This document shows, one piece after another, positions 1 through 12,961 of a stretch of DNA of 64,000 nucleotides. The stretch spans positions 62,001-126,000 of the forward strand of contig NC_135031.1 of NCBI RefSeq assembly GCF_051020955.1, given 5' to 3'. Source of the stretch: Megalopta genalis (taxonomy: Eukaryota > Arthropoda > Insecta > Hymenoptera > Halictidae). A program made the translations under genes and the position numbers. The notes under the pieces are model-generated. The model made no database searches. It had not been told where the DNA came from and worked only from the letters and a program-made list of their open reading frames with translations. The first letter of the stretch is position 1. Each line of letters begins with the position of its first letter.

Positions 1-3000
1 TACTAGTTCGCATTGATTTGAAACTAAATCATGTGTTTCGCTTGGATTTGAAGCTAACTCGTTTGTTTCGCCTGCATTGAAGCTATATCACTTATATTCA
101 CAAGTATTTGAAGCTAAACCTTTCGTTTCGCATGGATTTGAAGATAAGTCACCTACGTCGCATTGAGTTGGAGCTAAATCATGTGTTTCGCTTGGATTTG
201 AAGCTAACTCGTTTGATTCGCATGCAGTTGAAGCTAAATCATGTTTATCACAAGTATTTGAAGCTAAACCATTTGTTTCCCATTGATTTGAAGTTAAGCC
301 TTCTACTTCGCATTGAATTGAAGCTAAATCATGTGTTTCGCATGGATTTGAAGCTAACTCGTTTGTTTCGCCGCATTTGAAGCTATTTCATTTAAACCGC
401 ATTTATTTGAAGCTAAATCATGTGTTTCCCTTGGATTTGAAGCTAACTCGTTTGTTTCCCCTGCATTTGAAGCTAAATCATGACTATCACAAGCATTTCA
501 AGCCATACCATTTGTGTCGCATGCATTCGAAGATAAGCCTACTACTTCGCATTGATTTGAAACTAAATCAAGTTTTCGCTTGGTTTTGAAGCTAACTCGT
601 TTGTTTCGCATGCAGTTGAAGCTAAATCATGTATATCATAATCATTTGAAGCTAAACCATTTGTTTCGCATGGATTTGACGATAAGCCTCCTACTTCTCA
701 TTGATTTGAAACTAAATCATGTGCTTCCCTTGGATTAGAAGCTAACTCGTTAGATTCGCATGCAGTTGATGCTAAATCATGTATATCACAAGTATTTTAA
801 GCTAAATCATTCGTTTCGCATGGATTTGAAGTTAAGCCTCCTACTTCGCATTGATTTGAAGCTAAATCATGTGTTTCGCTTGGATTTGAAGCTAACTCGT
901 TTGTATCGCATGCAGTTGGAGCTAAATTATGTATATCACAAGTATATTAATCTAATCCTTTTGTTTCGCACGCATTTCAAGCTAATCCTTATACTTCGTA
1001 TTAATTTGAAGCTAAATCATGTGTTTCGCATGGATGTGAAGCTAATTCGTTTGTTTCACATGCAGTTGCATCTAAATCATTTATATCGCAAGTATTTGAA
1101 GCTAAATCGTTTGTATCGCGTGGATTTGAAAGTAAACTTTCCACTTCGCTTTGATTTGAAGCTAAATCATGCGTTTCGCATGGATTTGAAGCTACACCTT
1201 CTACTCCGCATTATTTTGAAGCTAATTCATGTATTTCGCATGGATTTGAAGCTAACTCGTTTGTTTCGCATGCAATTGAAGCTAAATCATGTATGTCACA
1301 AGTATTTGAAGCTAAACCATTTGTTTCGCATGGATTTGAAGCTAAGCCTTCTACTTCGCATTGATTTGAAGTTAAATCATGTGTTTCTCTTTGATTTGAA
1401 GCTAACTCGTATGTTTCGCCTGCATTTGAAGCCATATCACATATATCCGCAAGTATTTGAAGCTAAATCATTTGTTTCGCATGGATTTGAAGCTAAGCCT
1501 TCTACTTCGTATTGATTTGAAGTTAAATTATGGGTCTCCCTTGGATTTGAAACTAACTCGTTTGTTTCGCCTGCATTTAAAGCTATATCATTTATATCGC
1601 AAGTATTTGAAGGTAACTCTTTATTTCGCATGGATTTGAATATAAATCATGTGCTTCGTATGGATTTGTAGTTGACTCGTTTGTTACGCATGCAGTTGAA
1701 TCTAAATCATTTATATCGCAAGTATTGGAATCTAAATCATGTGTTTCGCATGCATTTGGAGCTAAACCTTCTATTCCGCATTGATTTGAGGCTAAATCAT
1801 GAGTTTCGCCTGGATTTGAAGCTAACTCGTTTGATTCGCCTGCAGTTGAAGCTAAATCACGTATATCACAAGTATTTGAAGCTAAACCATTTGATTCGCA
1901 TGGATTTGATGTTTAGCCATCTACGTCGCATTGATTTGAAGTTATACCATGTGTTTCGCTAGGATTTCAAGCTAACTCGTTTGTTTGGCATGCAGTTGAA
2001 GATAAATCATGTATATCACAAGTATTTTAAGCTAAACTATTTGGTTCGCATGGATTTGAAACTAAGCCTTCTACTTCGCATTGATTTGAAGTTAAATCAT
2101 GTGTTTCGCATGGATTTGAAGCTAACTCGCTTGTTTCGCTTCCCGTTGAAGCTAAATTATTTATATCGCAAGTAGTTGAAGTTAAGTCATTTGATTCGTA
2201 TGGATTTGAAGCCAAACATTATACTACCGCATTGATTTGAAGCTAAATCATGTGTTTCGCATGGATTTGAAGCTAACTCGTTTGCTTCGCATGCAGTTGA
2301 AGCTAATTCATGTATATCACAAGTATTTGAACCTAAACCATTTGTTTCGCGTGGATTTGACGTTAAGCCTTCTACTTCGCATTGAATTGAAGTTAAATCA
2401 CGTGATTCCCTGGGATTTCAAGCTAACTCGTTTGATTCGCATGCAGATGACTCTAAATCATGTTTATCGCAAGTATTTGAAGCTAATCCAGTTGTTGCGC
2501 ATTGATTTGAAGCTAAGCCTACTACAACGCATTGATTTGAAGTTAAATCATGAGTTTCCCCTGGATTTGAAGCTAACTCGTTTGATTCGCCTGCAGTTGC
2601 AGCTAAGTCATGTATATCACAAGTATTTGAAGCTAAACCATTTGATTCGCATGGATTGGAAGCTGAACCTTCTACTTCGAATTTATTTGAAGCTAAATCA
2701 TTTGTTTCGCGTGGACTTGAAACTAACTCGATTGTTTCGCATGCATTTGAAGCTAAATCGTGTATGTCACAAGTATTTGGAGTTAAACCATTTGTTTCGC
2801 ATGGATTTGAAGCTAAGCCTTCTTCTTCGCATTGATTTGAATCTAAATCAATTATTTCGCTGGATTTGAAGCTAACTCGTTGGTCTCGTATGCAGTTGGA
2901 GCTAAATCATGTACATCACAAGTATTTGAACCTAAAGCATTTGTTTCGCATGGATTTGATGTTAAGCCTTCTACTTGGCATTGATTTGAAGCTAAATCAT

Positions 3001-3180
3001 GTGTTTCGCATGGATTTGAAGCTAACTCGTTTGATTCGCCTGCAGTTGAAGCTAAATCGTGTATGTCACAAGTATTTGGAGTTAAACCATTTGTTTCGCA
3101 TGGAGTTGAGGCTAAGCCTTCTACTCCGCATTGATTTGAATTTAAATCATGTGTTTCGCATGGATTTGAAGCTAACTCGT
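1..3180. repeat. Satellite segment 1: diverged A-type pentamers
   Basis: Nearly every 150-base turn is an A-family pentamer: P2 AACTCGTTTG, then CAGTTG..., then TATTTG... with ACCATTTG, then a GCCTTCTACTTCGC tail. Neighbouring pentamers differ at many bases and by scattered 1-2 base indels, for example near 380 and 590. I see no long near-identical block here, unlike the centre of the array. A 31-base P3c monomer (CATTTGAAGC head, ATATATCCGCAAG end) begins near 1,423. The divergence suggests this is near the left edge of the array or an old, poorly homogenised part. There is no gene. Confidence 0.8.
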
Positions 3181-6100
3181 TTGTTTCGCCTGCAATTGAA
3201 TCTATTTCATTTAAACCGCAAGTATCTCACGCTAAATCAATTGTATCTCAAGGATTTGAAGCTAAACCATCTACATCGCATTCATTTGAAGCTAAATCAA
3301 TTGTTTCGCTTGGATTTGAAGTTAAGCCTTCTACTTCGCATTGATTTGAAGTTAAACCATGTGTTTCGCATGGATTTGAAGCTAACTCGTTAATGTCACC
3401 TGCATTTGAAGCTATTTAATTTAAACCGCAGGTATTTGAAGGTAAATCATTTGTTTCGCATGGATTTGAAGCTAAGCCTACTACTTCGCATTGATTTGAA
3501 GTTAAATCCTTTTTTTGCCTTGGATTTGAAGCTAACTCGTTTGATTCGCATGCAGTTGAAGCTAAATCATGTTTATCACAAGTATTTGAAGCTAAACCAT
3601 TTGATTCGCAATGATTTGAAATTAAGCCATCTACTTCGCATTGATTTGAAGTTAAATCCTTTTTTTGCCTTGGATTTGAAGCTAACTCGTTTGTTTCGCA
3701 TGCAATTGAAGCTAAATCGTGTATGTCACAAGTATTTGGAGTTAAACCATTTGTTTCGCATGGATTTGAAGCTAAGCCTTCTTCTTCGCATTGATTTGAA
3801 GTTAAATCATGTGTTTCTCTTGGATTTGAAGCTAACTCGTTTGTTTCGCATGCAGTTGGAGCTAAATCATGTATATCACAAGTATTTGAAGCTAAACCAT
3901 TTGTTTCGCATGGATTTGAAGTTACGCCTTCTACTTCGCATTGATATGAAACTAAATCATGCGTTTCGCATGGATTTGAAGCTAACTCGTTTGTTTGGCC
4001 TGCATTTGAAGCTATTTCATTTAAACCGCAGGTATTTGAAGGTAAATCATTTGTTTCGCATGGATTTGAAACTAAGCCATCTACTTCGTATTGATTTGAT
4101 GTTAAATCATGTGTTTCCCTGGGATTTGACGCTAACTCGTTTGTTTCGACTGCATATGAAGCTATTTCAATTAAACCGCAGGTATTTGAAGGTAAATCAT
4201 TTGTTTCGCATGGTTTTGAAGCCAAGCCTTCTATTTCGCATTGAAATGAAGTTAAATCATGTGTTTCTATTGGATTTGAAGCTAACTCGATTGATTCGCA
4301 TACAGTTGAAGCTAAATCATGTTTATCACGAAGTATTTGAACCTAAACCATTTGTTTCGCATGGATTTGAAGTTAAGTCTTCTACTTCGCACTGATTTGA
4401 AGCTAAATCATGTGTTTCGCATGCATTTGACGCTAACTCGATTGTTTTGACTAAATTTGAAGCTATTTCATTTTAACCGCAGGTATTTGAATGTAAATCA
4501 TTTGTTTCGCATGGATTTGAAGCTAAGCCTACTACTTCGCATTGATTTGAAGTTTAATCATGTGTTTCCCTTGGATTTGAAGCTAACTCGTTTGTTTCGC
4601 ATGCAGTTGGAGCTTAATCTTGTATATAACAAGTATTTGAACCTAAATCACTTGTTTCGCATGGATTTGGAGTTAAGCCTTCTACTCCGCATTGATTTGA
4701 AGTTAAATCATGTGTTCCCCTTGGATTTGAAGCTAACTCGTTTGATTCGCCTGCATTTGAACTTATTTCATTTAAACCGCAAGTATCTGACGCTAAATCA
4801 TTTGTTTCTCAAGGATTTGAAGGTAAACCATCTGCATCGCATTTATTTGAAGCTAAATCAATTGTTTCGCTTTTACTTGAAGCTAACTCGTTTGTTTTGC
4901 CTGCATTTGAAGCTATTTAATTTAAACCGCAGGTATTTGAAGGTAAATCATTTGTTTCGCATGGATTAGAAGCTAAACCTTCTACTTCGCATTGATTTGA
5001 AGTTAGATCATGTATTTCCCTGGGATTTGAAGCTGACTCGTTTGATTCGCCTGCATTTGAATCTATATCATTTAAACAACAAGTGTCTGACGCTAAATCA
5101 TTTGTTTCTCAAGGATTTGAAGCTAAACCTTCTACTTCGCATTGATTTGATGTTAAATCATGTGTTTCCCTGGGATTTGACGCTAACTCGATTGTTTCGA
5201 CTGCATATGAAGCTATTTCATTTTAACCGCAGATATTTGAATGTAAATCATTTGTTTCGCTTGGATATGAAGTTAAGCCTTCTACTTCGCATTGAATTGA
5301 AGTTAAACCATGTGTTTCGCATGGATTTGAAGCTAACTCGTTTGTTTCGCCTGCATTTGAATCTATTTCATTTAAACCGCAAGTATCTGACGCTAAATTA
5401 TTTTTTCGCATGGATTTGAAGTTAAGCCTTCTACTTCGCATTGATTTGAAGCTAAATAATGCGTTTCGCATGGGTTTGAAAATAAATCGTTTGATTCGCA
5501 CGCAGATGAAGCTAAATCATGTTTATCACAAATAACTGAATCCAAACCAATTGTTTCGCATTGAATTGAAGCTAAGCCTGCTACTTCGCATTGATTTGAA
5601 GTTAAATCATGTGTTTCCCTTGGATTTGAAGCTAACTTGTTTGTTTCGCATGCAGTTGGAGCTTAATCTTGTATATAACAAGTATTTGAACCTCAATCAC
5701 TTGTTTCGCATGGATTTGGAGTTAAGCCTTCTACTTCGCATTGATTTGAAGCTAAATAATGCGATTCGCATGGATTTGAAGCTAACTCGTTTGATTCGCA
5801 CGCAGTTGAAGCTAAATCATGTTTATCACAAGTATCTGAATCCAAACCAATTGTTTCGCATTGATTTGAAGCTAAGCCTACTACTTCGCATTGATTTGAA
5901 GCTAAATCAATTGTTTGGCTTGGATTTCAAGCTAACTCGTTTGATTCGCATGCAGTTGAATCTAAATGTGGTTTATCGCAAGTATTTGAAGTTAAACCAT
6001 TAGTTTCGCATTGATTTGTAGTTAAGCCTTCAACTTCGCATTGATCTGAAGTTAAATCATGTGTTTCCCTGGGATTTGAAGCTAACTCGTGTGATTCGCA

Positions 6101-6640
6101 TGCAGTTGAAGCTAAATCATGTATATCACAAGTATTTGAAACTAAACCATTTGTTTCGCATGGATTTGAAGATAAGCCTCCTACTTTGCATTGATTTGAA
6201 GCTAAATCATGTGTTTCGCATGTATTTAAATCTAACTCGTTTGATTCGCATGCTGTTAGAGATAAATCATGTATATCACAAGTATTAGAAGCTAAACCAT
6301 TTGTTTCGTATGGATTTGTAACTAAGCCTTCTACTTCGCATTCATTTGAAGCTAAATCATGTATATCACAAGTGTTTGATATAAACCATTAGTGTCGCAT
6401 GGATTCGAAGATAAGCCTTCTACTTCGCATTGATTTGAAGAAAAATCATGTGTTTCGCATGGATTTGAAGATAAGCTACTTTGCATTGATTTGAAGCTAA
6501 ATCATGTGTTTCGCATATATTTAAATCTAACTCGTTTGTTTCGCATGCAGTTGAAGCTAAATCATTAATGTCACAAGTAGTTGAAGCTAAATCATTTGTT
6601 TCGCATGGATTTAAAGCTAATGCTTCTACTTCTTATTTAT
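3181..6640. repeat. Satellite segment 2: first mixed A/B pentamers
   Basis: From about 3,180 B-family monomers appear between A-family ones: a tail with TTTAAACCGCAAG, then a TATCT(G/C)ACGCTAA head, then a CTCAAGG end, an ACCATCTACATCGC tail and an ATCAATTGTTTCGC tail. The five-position order is kept when families switch. A related allele with TTTAAACCGCAGG followed by GAAGGTAAATCATTTG occurs near 3,430, 4,030 and 4,180. Around 6,360-6,500 spacing is disturbed by several short indels. There is no gene. Confidence 0.75.
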
Positions 6641-9600
6641 TTGAAGCTAATTCATGTGTTTCTCTTTGATTTGAAACTAACTCGTTCGTTTCGCATGCAG
6701 TTGAACTTAAATCAAGTATATCACAAGTCTTTGAAGCTGAACCATTTGTTTCGCATGAATATTAAGCTAAACCATGTTTTTCGAATGAATTTGAAGCTAA
6801 ATCATGTGTTTCGTATGGACTTGAAGCTAACTCGTTTCTTTCGCATGCAGTTGAAGCTAAATCATGTATATCACAAGTATTTGAACCTAAACCAATTGTT
6901 TCGCATTGAATTGAAGCTAAGCCTACTACTTCGCATTGATTTGAAGTTAAACCATGTGTTTCGCATGGATTTGAAGCTAACTCGTTTGTTTCGCCTGCAT
7001 TTGAATCTACTTCATTTAAACCGCAAGTATCTGAGGCTACATCATTTTTTCGCATGGATTTGGAGTTAAGCCTTCTACTTCGCATTGATTTGAAGCTAAA
7101 TCAATTGTTTCGTTTGGATTTGAGGCTAACTCGTTTGTTTCGCTTGCAGTTGAAGCTAAATCATGTATATCACAAGTATCTGACGGTAAATCATTTGTTT
7201 CGCATGGATTTGAGGCTAAGCCTTCTACCCCGCATTGATTTGAATTTAAATCATGTGTTTCGCATGGATTTGAAGCTAACTCGTTTGTTTCGCCTGCAAT
7301 TGAATCTATTTCATTTAAACCGCAAGTATCTCACGCTAAATCAATTGTATCTCAAGGATTTGAAGCTAAACCATCTACATCGCATTCATTTGAAGCTAAA
7401 TCAATTGTTTCGCTTGGATTTGAAGCTAACTCGTTTGTTTCGCATGCAGTTGGAGCTAAATCAAGTATATCACAAGTATTTGAAGCTAAACCATTTGTTT
7501 CGCATGGATTTGAAGTTACGCCTTCTACTTCGCATTGATATGAAACAAAATCATGCGTTTCGCATGGATTTGAAGCTAACTCGTTTGTTTGGCCTGCATT
7601 TGAAGCTATTTCATTTAAACCGCAGGTATTTGAAGGTAAATCATTTGTTTCGCATGGGTTTGAAGATAAGCCTTCTACTTCGCATTGATTTGAAGTCAAA
7701 TCATGTGTTTCCCTGGGATTTGAACCTAACTCGTTTGATTCGCATGCAGTTGAAGCTAAATCATGTTTATCACAAATATCTGAATCCAAACCAATTGTTT
7801 CGCATTGATTTGACGTTAAACCTACTACTTCTCATTGATTTGAAGTTAAATCATGTGTTTCCCTTGGATTTGAAGCTAACTCGTTTGATTCGCATGCAGT
7901 TGAAGCTAAATCATGTTTATCACAAGTATTTGAAGCTAAACCATTTATTTCGCATTGATTTGAAGTTAAGCCTTCTACTTCGCATTGATTTGAAGCTAAA
8001 TCATGTGTTTCGCATGTATTTGATGCTAACTTGTTTATGTCACCTGCATTTGAAACAATTTTATTTATTCGCAAGTATCTGACTCTAAACCATTTGTTTC
8101 GCATGGATTTGAAGTTACGCCTTCTACTTCGCATTGATACGAAACAAAATCATGCGTTTCGCATGGATTTGAAGCTAACTCGTTTGGTTCGCCTGCATTT
8201 GAATCTATTTCATTTATCCCGCAAGTATCTGACGCTAAATCATTTGTTTCTCAAAGATTTGAAGCTAAACCATCTACATCGCATTGAATTGAAGCTAAAT
8301 CAATTGTTTGGCTTGGATTTCAAGCTAACTCGTTTGTTTCGCATGCAGTTAGAGCTAAATCATGTATATCACAAGTATTTGAAACTAAACCATTTGTTTG
8401 GCATGGATTTGAAGTTAAGCCTTCTACTTCGCATTGATTTGAAGTTAAACCATGTGTTTCGCATGGATTTGAAGCTAACTCGTTTATGTCACCTGCATTT
8501 GAAGGTATTTCATTTCAACTGCAGGTTTTTGAAGGTAAATCATTTGTTTCGCAAGGATTTGAAGCTAAACCTTCTACTTCGCATTGATTTGAATCTAAAT
8601 CAATTATTTCGCTGGATTTGAAGCTAACTCGTTTGTCTCGCATGCAGTTGGAGCTAAATCATGTACATCACAAGTATTTGAACCTAAAGCATTTGTTTCG
8701 CATGGATTTGATTTTAAGCCTTCGACTTGGCATTTATTTGAAGCTAAATCATGTGTTTCGCATGGATTTGAAGTTACGCCTTCTACTTCGCATTGATATG
8801 AAACAAAATCATGCGTTTCGCATGGATTTGAAGCTAACTCGTTTGTTTGGCCTGCATTTGAAGCTATTTCATTTAAACCGCAGGTATTTGAAGGTAAATC
8901 ATTTGTTTCGCATGGGTTTGAAGATAAGCCTTCTACTTCGCATTGATTTGAAGTCAAATCATGTGTTTCCCTGGGATTTGAACCTAACTCGTTTGATTCG
9001 CATGCAGTTGAAGCTAAATCATGTTTATCACAAATATCTGAATCCAAACCAATTGTTTCGCATTGATTTGACGTTAAACCTACTACTTCTCATTGATTTG
9101 AAGTTAAATCATGTGTTTCCCTTGGATTTGAAGCTAACTCGTTTGATTCGCATGCAGTTGAAGCTAAATCATGTTTATCACAAGTATTTGAAGCTAAACC
9201 ATTTATTTCGCATTGATTTGAAGCTAAGCCTACTACTTCGCGTTGATTTGAAGTTAAATCAAGGATTTCTCTTGGATTTGAAGCTAACTCGTTTGATTCG
9301 CATGCAGTTGAATCTAAATCATGTTTCTCACAAGTATCTGAATCCGAACCAAATGTTTCGCATTGATTTGCAGCTATCTCTTTTGATTCGCCAGCATTTG
9401 AATCTATTTCATTTAAACCGCAAGTAGCTGACGTAAAATCATTTGTTTCTCAAGGATTTGAAGCTAAACCATCTACATCGCACTGATTTGAAGCTAAATC
9501 AATTGTTCCGCATGGATTAGAAGCTAACTCGTTGTTTCGCCTGCATTAGAAGCTATTTCATTTTAACCGCAGGTATTTGAATGTAAATCATTTGTTTCGC

Positions 9601-12600
9601 ATGGATTTGAAGCTAAGCCTACTACTTCGCATTGATTTGAAGCTAAATAATGCGTTTCGCATGGATTTGAAGCTAACTCGTTTGATTCGCACGCAATTGA
9701 AGCTAAATCATGTTTATCACAAGCATCTGAATCCAAACCAATTGTTTCGCATTGATTTGAAGCTAAGCCTACTACTTCGCATTGATTTGAAGTTAAATCA
9801 TATGTTTCCCTTGTATTTGAAGCTAACTCGTTTGATTCGCATGCAGTTGACTCTAAATCATGTTCATCACAAGTATTTGAAGCTAAACCACTTGTTTCGC
9901 ATGCATTTCACGCTAACTCGATTGTTCCGACTGCATTTGAAGCTATTTCATTTAAACCGCAGGTATTTGAAAGTAAATCATTTGTTTCGCATTGATTTGA
10001 AGCTAAGCCTACTACTTCGCATTGATTTGAAGTTAAATCATGTGTTTCCCTGGGTTTTGAAGCTAACTCGTTTGTTTCGCATGCAGTTGGAGCTTAATCT
10101 TGTATATAACAAGTATTTGAACCTAATCCACTTGTTTCGCATGGATTTGAAGCTAACTCGTTTGTTTCACATGCAGTTGGAGCTTAATCTTGTATATAAC
10201 AAGTATTTGAACCTAAACCACTTGTTTCGCATGGATTTGGAGTTAAGCCTTCTACTTCGCATTGATTTGAAGCTAAATAATGCGTTTCGCATGGATTTGA
10301 AGCTATCTCGTTTATGTCACCTGCATTTGAAGGTATTTCATTTCAACTGCAGGTTTTTGAAGGTAAATCATTTGTTTCGCAAGGATTTGAAGCTAAACCT
10401 TCTACTTCGCATTGATTTGAATCTAAATCAATTATTTCGCTGGATTTGATGCTAACTCGTTTGTCTCGCATGCAGTTGGAGCTAAATCATGTACATCACA
10501 AGTATTTGAACCTAAAGCATTTGTTTCGCATGGATTTGATTTTAAGCCTTCGACTTGGCATTTATTTGAAGCTAAATCATGTGTTTCGCATGGATTTGAA
10601 GCTAACTCGTTTGATTCGCCTGCAGTTGAAGCTAAATCATGTTTATTACAAGTATTTTAACCTAAACCATTTGTTTCGCATGGATTTGAAGTTAAGCCTT
10701 CTACTTCGCATTGATTTGAAGCTAATTCATGTGTTTCTCTTTGATTTGAAACTAACTCGTTCGTTTCGCATGCAGTTGAACTTAAATCAAGTATATCACA
10801 AGTCTTTGAAGCTGAACCATTTGTTTCGCATGAATATTAAGCTAAACCATGTTTTTCGAATGAATTTGAAGCTAAATCATGTGTTTCGTATGGACTTGAA
10901 GCTAACTCGTTTCTTTCGCATGCAGTTGAAGCTAAATCATGTATATCACAAGTATTTGAACCTAAACCAATTGTTTCGCATTGAATTGAAGCTAAGCCTA
11001 CTACTTCGCATTGATTTGAAGTTAAACCATGTGTTTCGCATGGATTTGAAGCTAACTCGTTTGTTTCGCCTGCATTTGAATCTATTTCATTTAAACCGCA
11101 AGTATCTGAGGCTAAATCATTTTTTCGCATGGATTTGGAGTTAAGCCTTCTACTTCGCATTGATTTGAAGCTAAATCAATTGTTTCGTTTGGATTTGAGG
11201 CTAACTCGTTTGTTTCGCTTGCAGTTGAAACTAAATCATGTATATCACAAGTATCTGACGGTAAATCATTTGTTTCGCATGGATTTGAGGCTAAGCCTTC
11301 TACTCCGCATTGATTCGAATTTAAACCATGTGTTTCACATGGATTTGAAGCTAACTCGCTCGTTTCGCCTGCATTTGAATCTTTTTCATGTAAACCGCAA
11401 GTATGTGACGTTAAATCAATTGTATCTCAAGGATTTGAAGCTAAACCATCTACATCGCATTCATTTGAAGCTAAATCATGTGTTTCCCTTGGATTTGAAG
11501 CTAACTCGTTTGTTTCGCATGCAGTTGGAGCTAAATCAAGTATATCACAAGTATTTGAAGCTAAACCATTTGTTTCGCATGGATTTGAAGTTACGCCTTC
11601 TACTTCGCATTGATATGAAACAAAATCATGCGTTTCGCATGGATTTGAAGCTAACTCGTTTGTTTGGCCTGCATTTGAAGCTATTTCATTTAAACCGCAG
11701 GTATTTGAAGGTAAATCATTTGTTTCGCATGGGTTTGAAGATAAGCCTTCTACTTCGCATTGATTTGAAGTCAAATCATGTGTTTCCCTGGGATTTGAAC
11801 CTAACTCGTTTGATTCGCATGCAGTTGAAGCTAAATCATGTTTATCACAAATATCTGAATCCAAACCAATTGTTTCGCATTGATTTGACGTTAAACCTAC
11901 TACTTCTCATTGATTTGAAGTTAAATCATGTGTTTCCCTTGGATTTGAAGCTAACTCGTTTGATTCGCATGCAGTTGAAGCTAAATCATGTTTATCACAA
12001 GTATTTGAAGCTAAACCATTTATTTCGCATTGATTTGAAGCTAAGCCTACTACTTCGCTTTGATTTGAAGTTAAATCATGGATTTCTCTTGGATTTGAAG
12101 CTAACTCGTTTGATTCGCATGCAGTTGAATCTAAATCATGTTTCTCACAAGTATCTGAATCCGAACCAAATGTTTCGCATTGATTTGCAGCTAACTCTTT
12201 TGATTCGCCAGCATTTGAATCTATTTCATTTAAACCGCAAGTAGCTGACGTAAAATCATTTGTTTCTCAAGGATTTGAAGCTAAACCATCTACATCGCAC
12301 TGATTTGAAGCTAAATCAATTGTTCCGCATGGATTTGACGCTAACTCGATTGTTCCGACTGCATTTGAAGCTATTTCATTTAAACCGCAGGTATTTGAAA
12401 GTAAATCATTTGTTTCGCATTGATTTGAAGCTAAGCCTACTACTTCGCATTGATTTGAAGTTAAATCATGTGTTTCCCTGGGTTTTGAAGCTAACTCGTT
12501 TGTTTCGCATGCAGTTGGAGCTTAATCTTGTATATAACAAGTATTTGAACCTAATCCACTTGTTTCGCATGGATTTGAAGCTAACTCGTTTGTTTCACAT

Positions 12601-12961
12601 GCAGTTGGAGCTTAATCTTGTATATAACAAGTATTTGAACCTAAACCACTTGTTTCGCATGGATTTGGAGTTAAGCCTTCTACTTCGCATTGATTTGAAG
12701 CTAAATAATGCGTTTCGCATGGATTTGAAGCTATCTCGTTTGATTCGCACGCAGTTGAAGCTAAATCATGTTTATCACAAGTATCTGAATCCAAACCACT
12801 TGTTTCGCATGGATTTGAAGTAAACTCGTTTATGTCACCTGCATTTGAAGCTATATCACTTACATCGCAATTATCTGACGCTAAATCATTTGTTTCGCAT
12901 GGATTTGAAGCTAAGCCTTCTACTCCGCATTGATTTGAGGCTAAATCATGTGTTTCGCATG
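6641..12961. repeat. Satellite segment 3: A/B mosaic with a 4,075-bp-spaced duplication
   Basis: The block 6,641-7,964 recurs at about 10,716-12,039 (offset 4,075) with few differences. A second block, 8,761-9,516, recurs at 11,578-12,333 (offset 2,817), and part of it also matches 7,503 onward (offset 1,258). Within the first pair, 7,297-7,345 and its partner carry different alleles (CTCACGC against a GTGACG form), which looks like a local conversion patch. A 29-base P1 monomer ending TTTCGCTGG lies near 8,609 and 10,437. Block edges were read by eye and are good to about 30 bases. Confidence 0.75.

Noticed and set aside
3220..3270. Selenocysteine use at TGA in place of the Cys codon
   Set aside because: The change is one base in a satellite allele, and TAA stops and other TGA stops recur at non-Cys positions as well.
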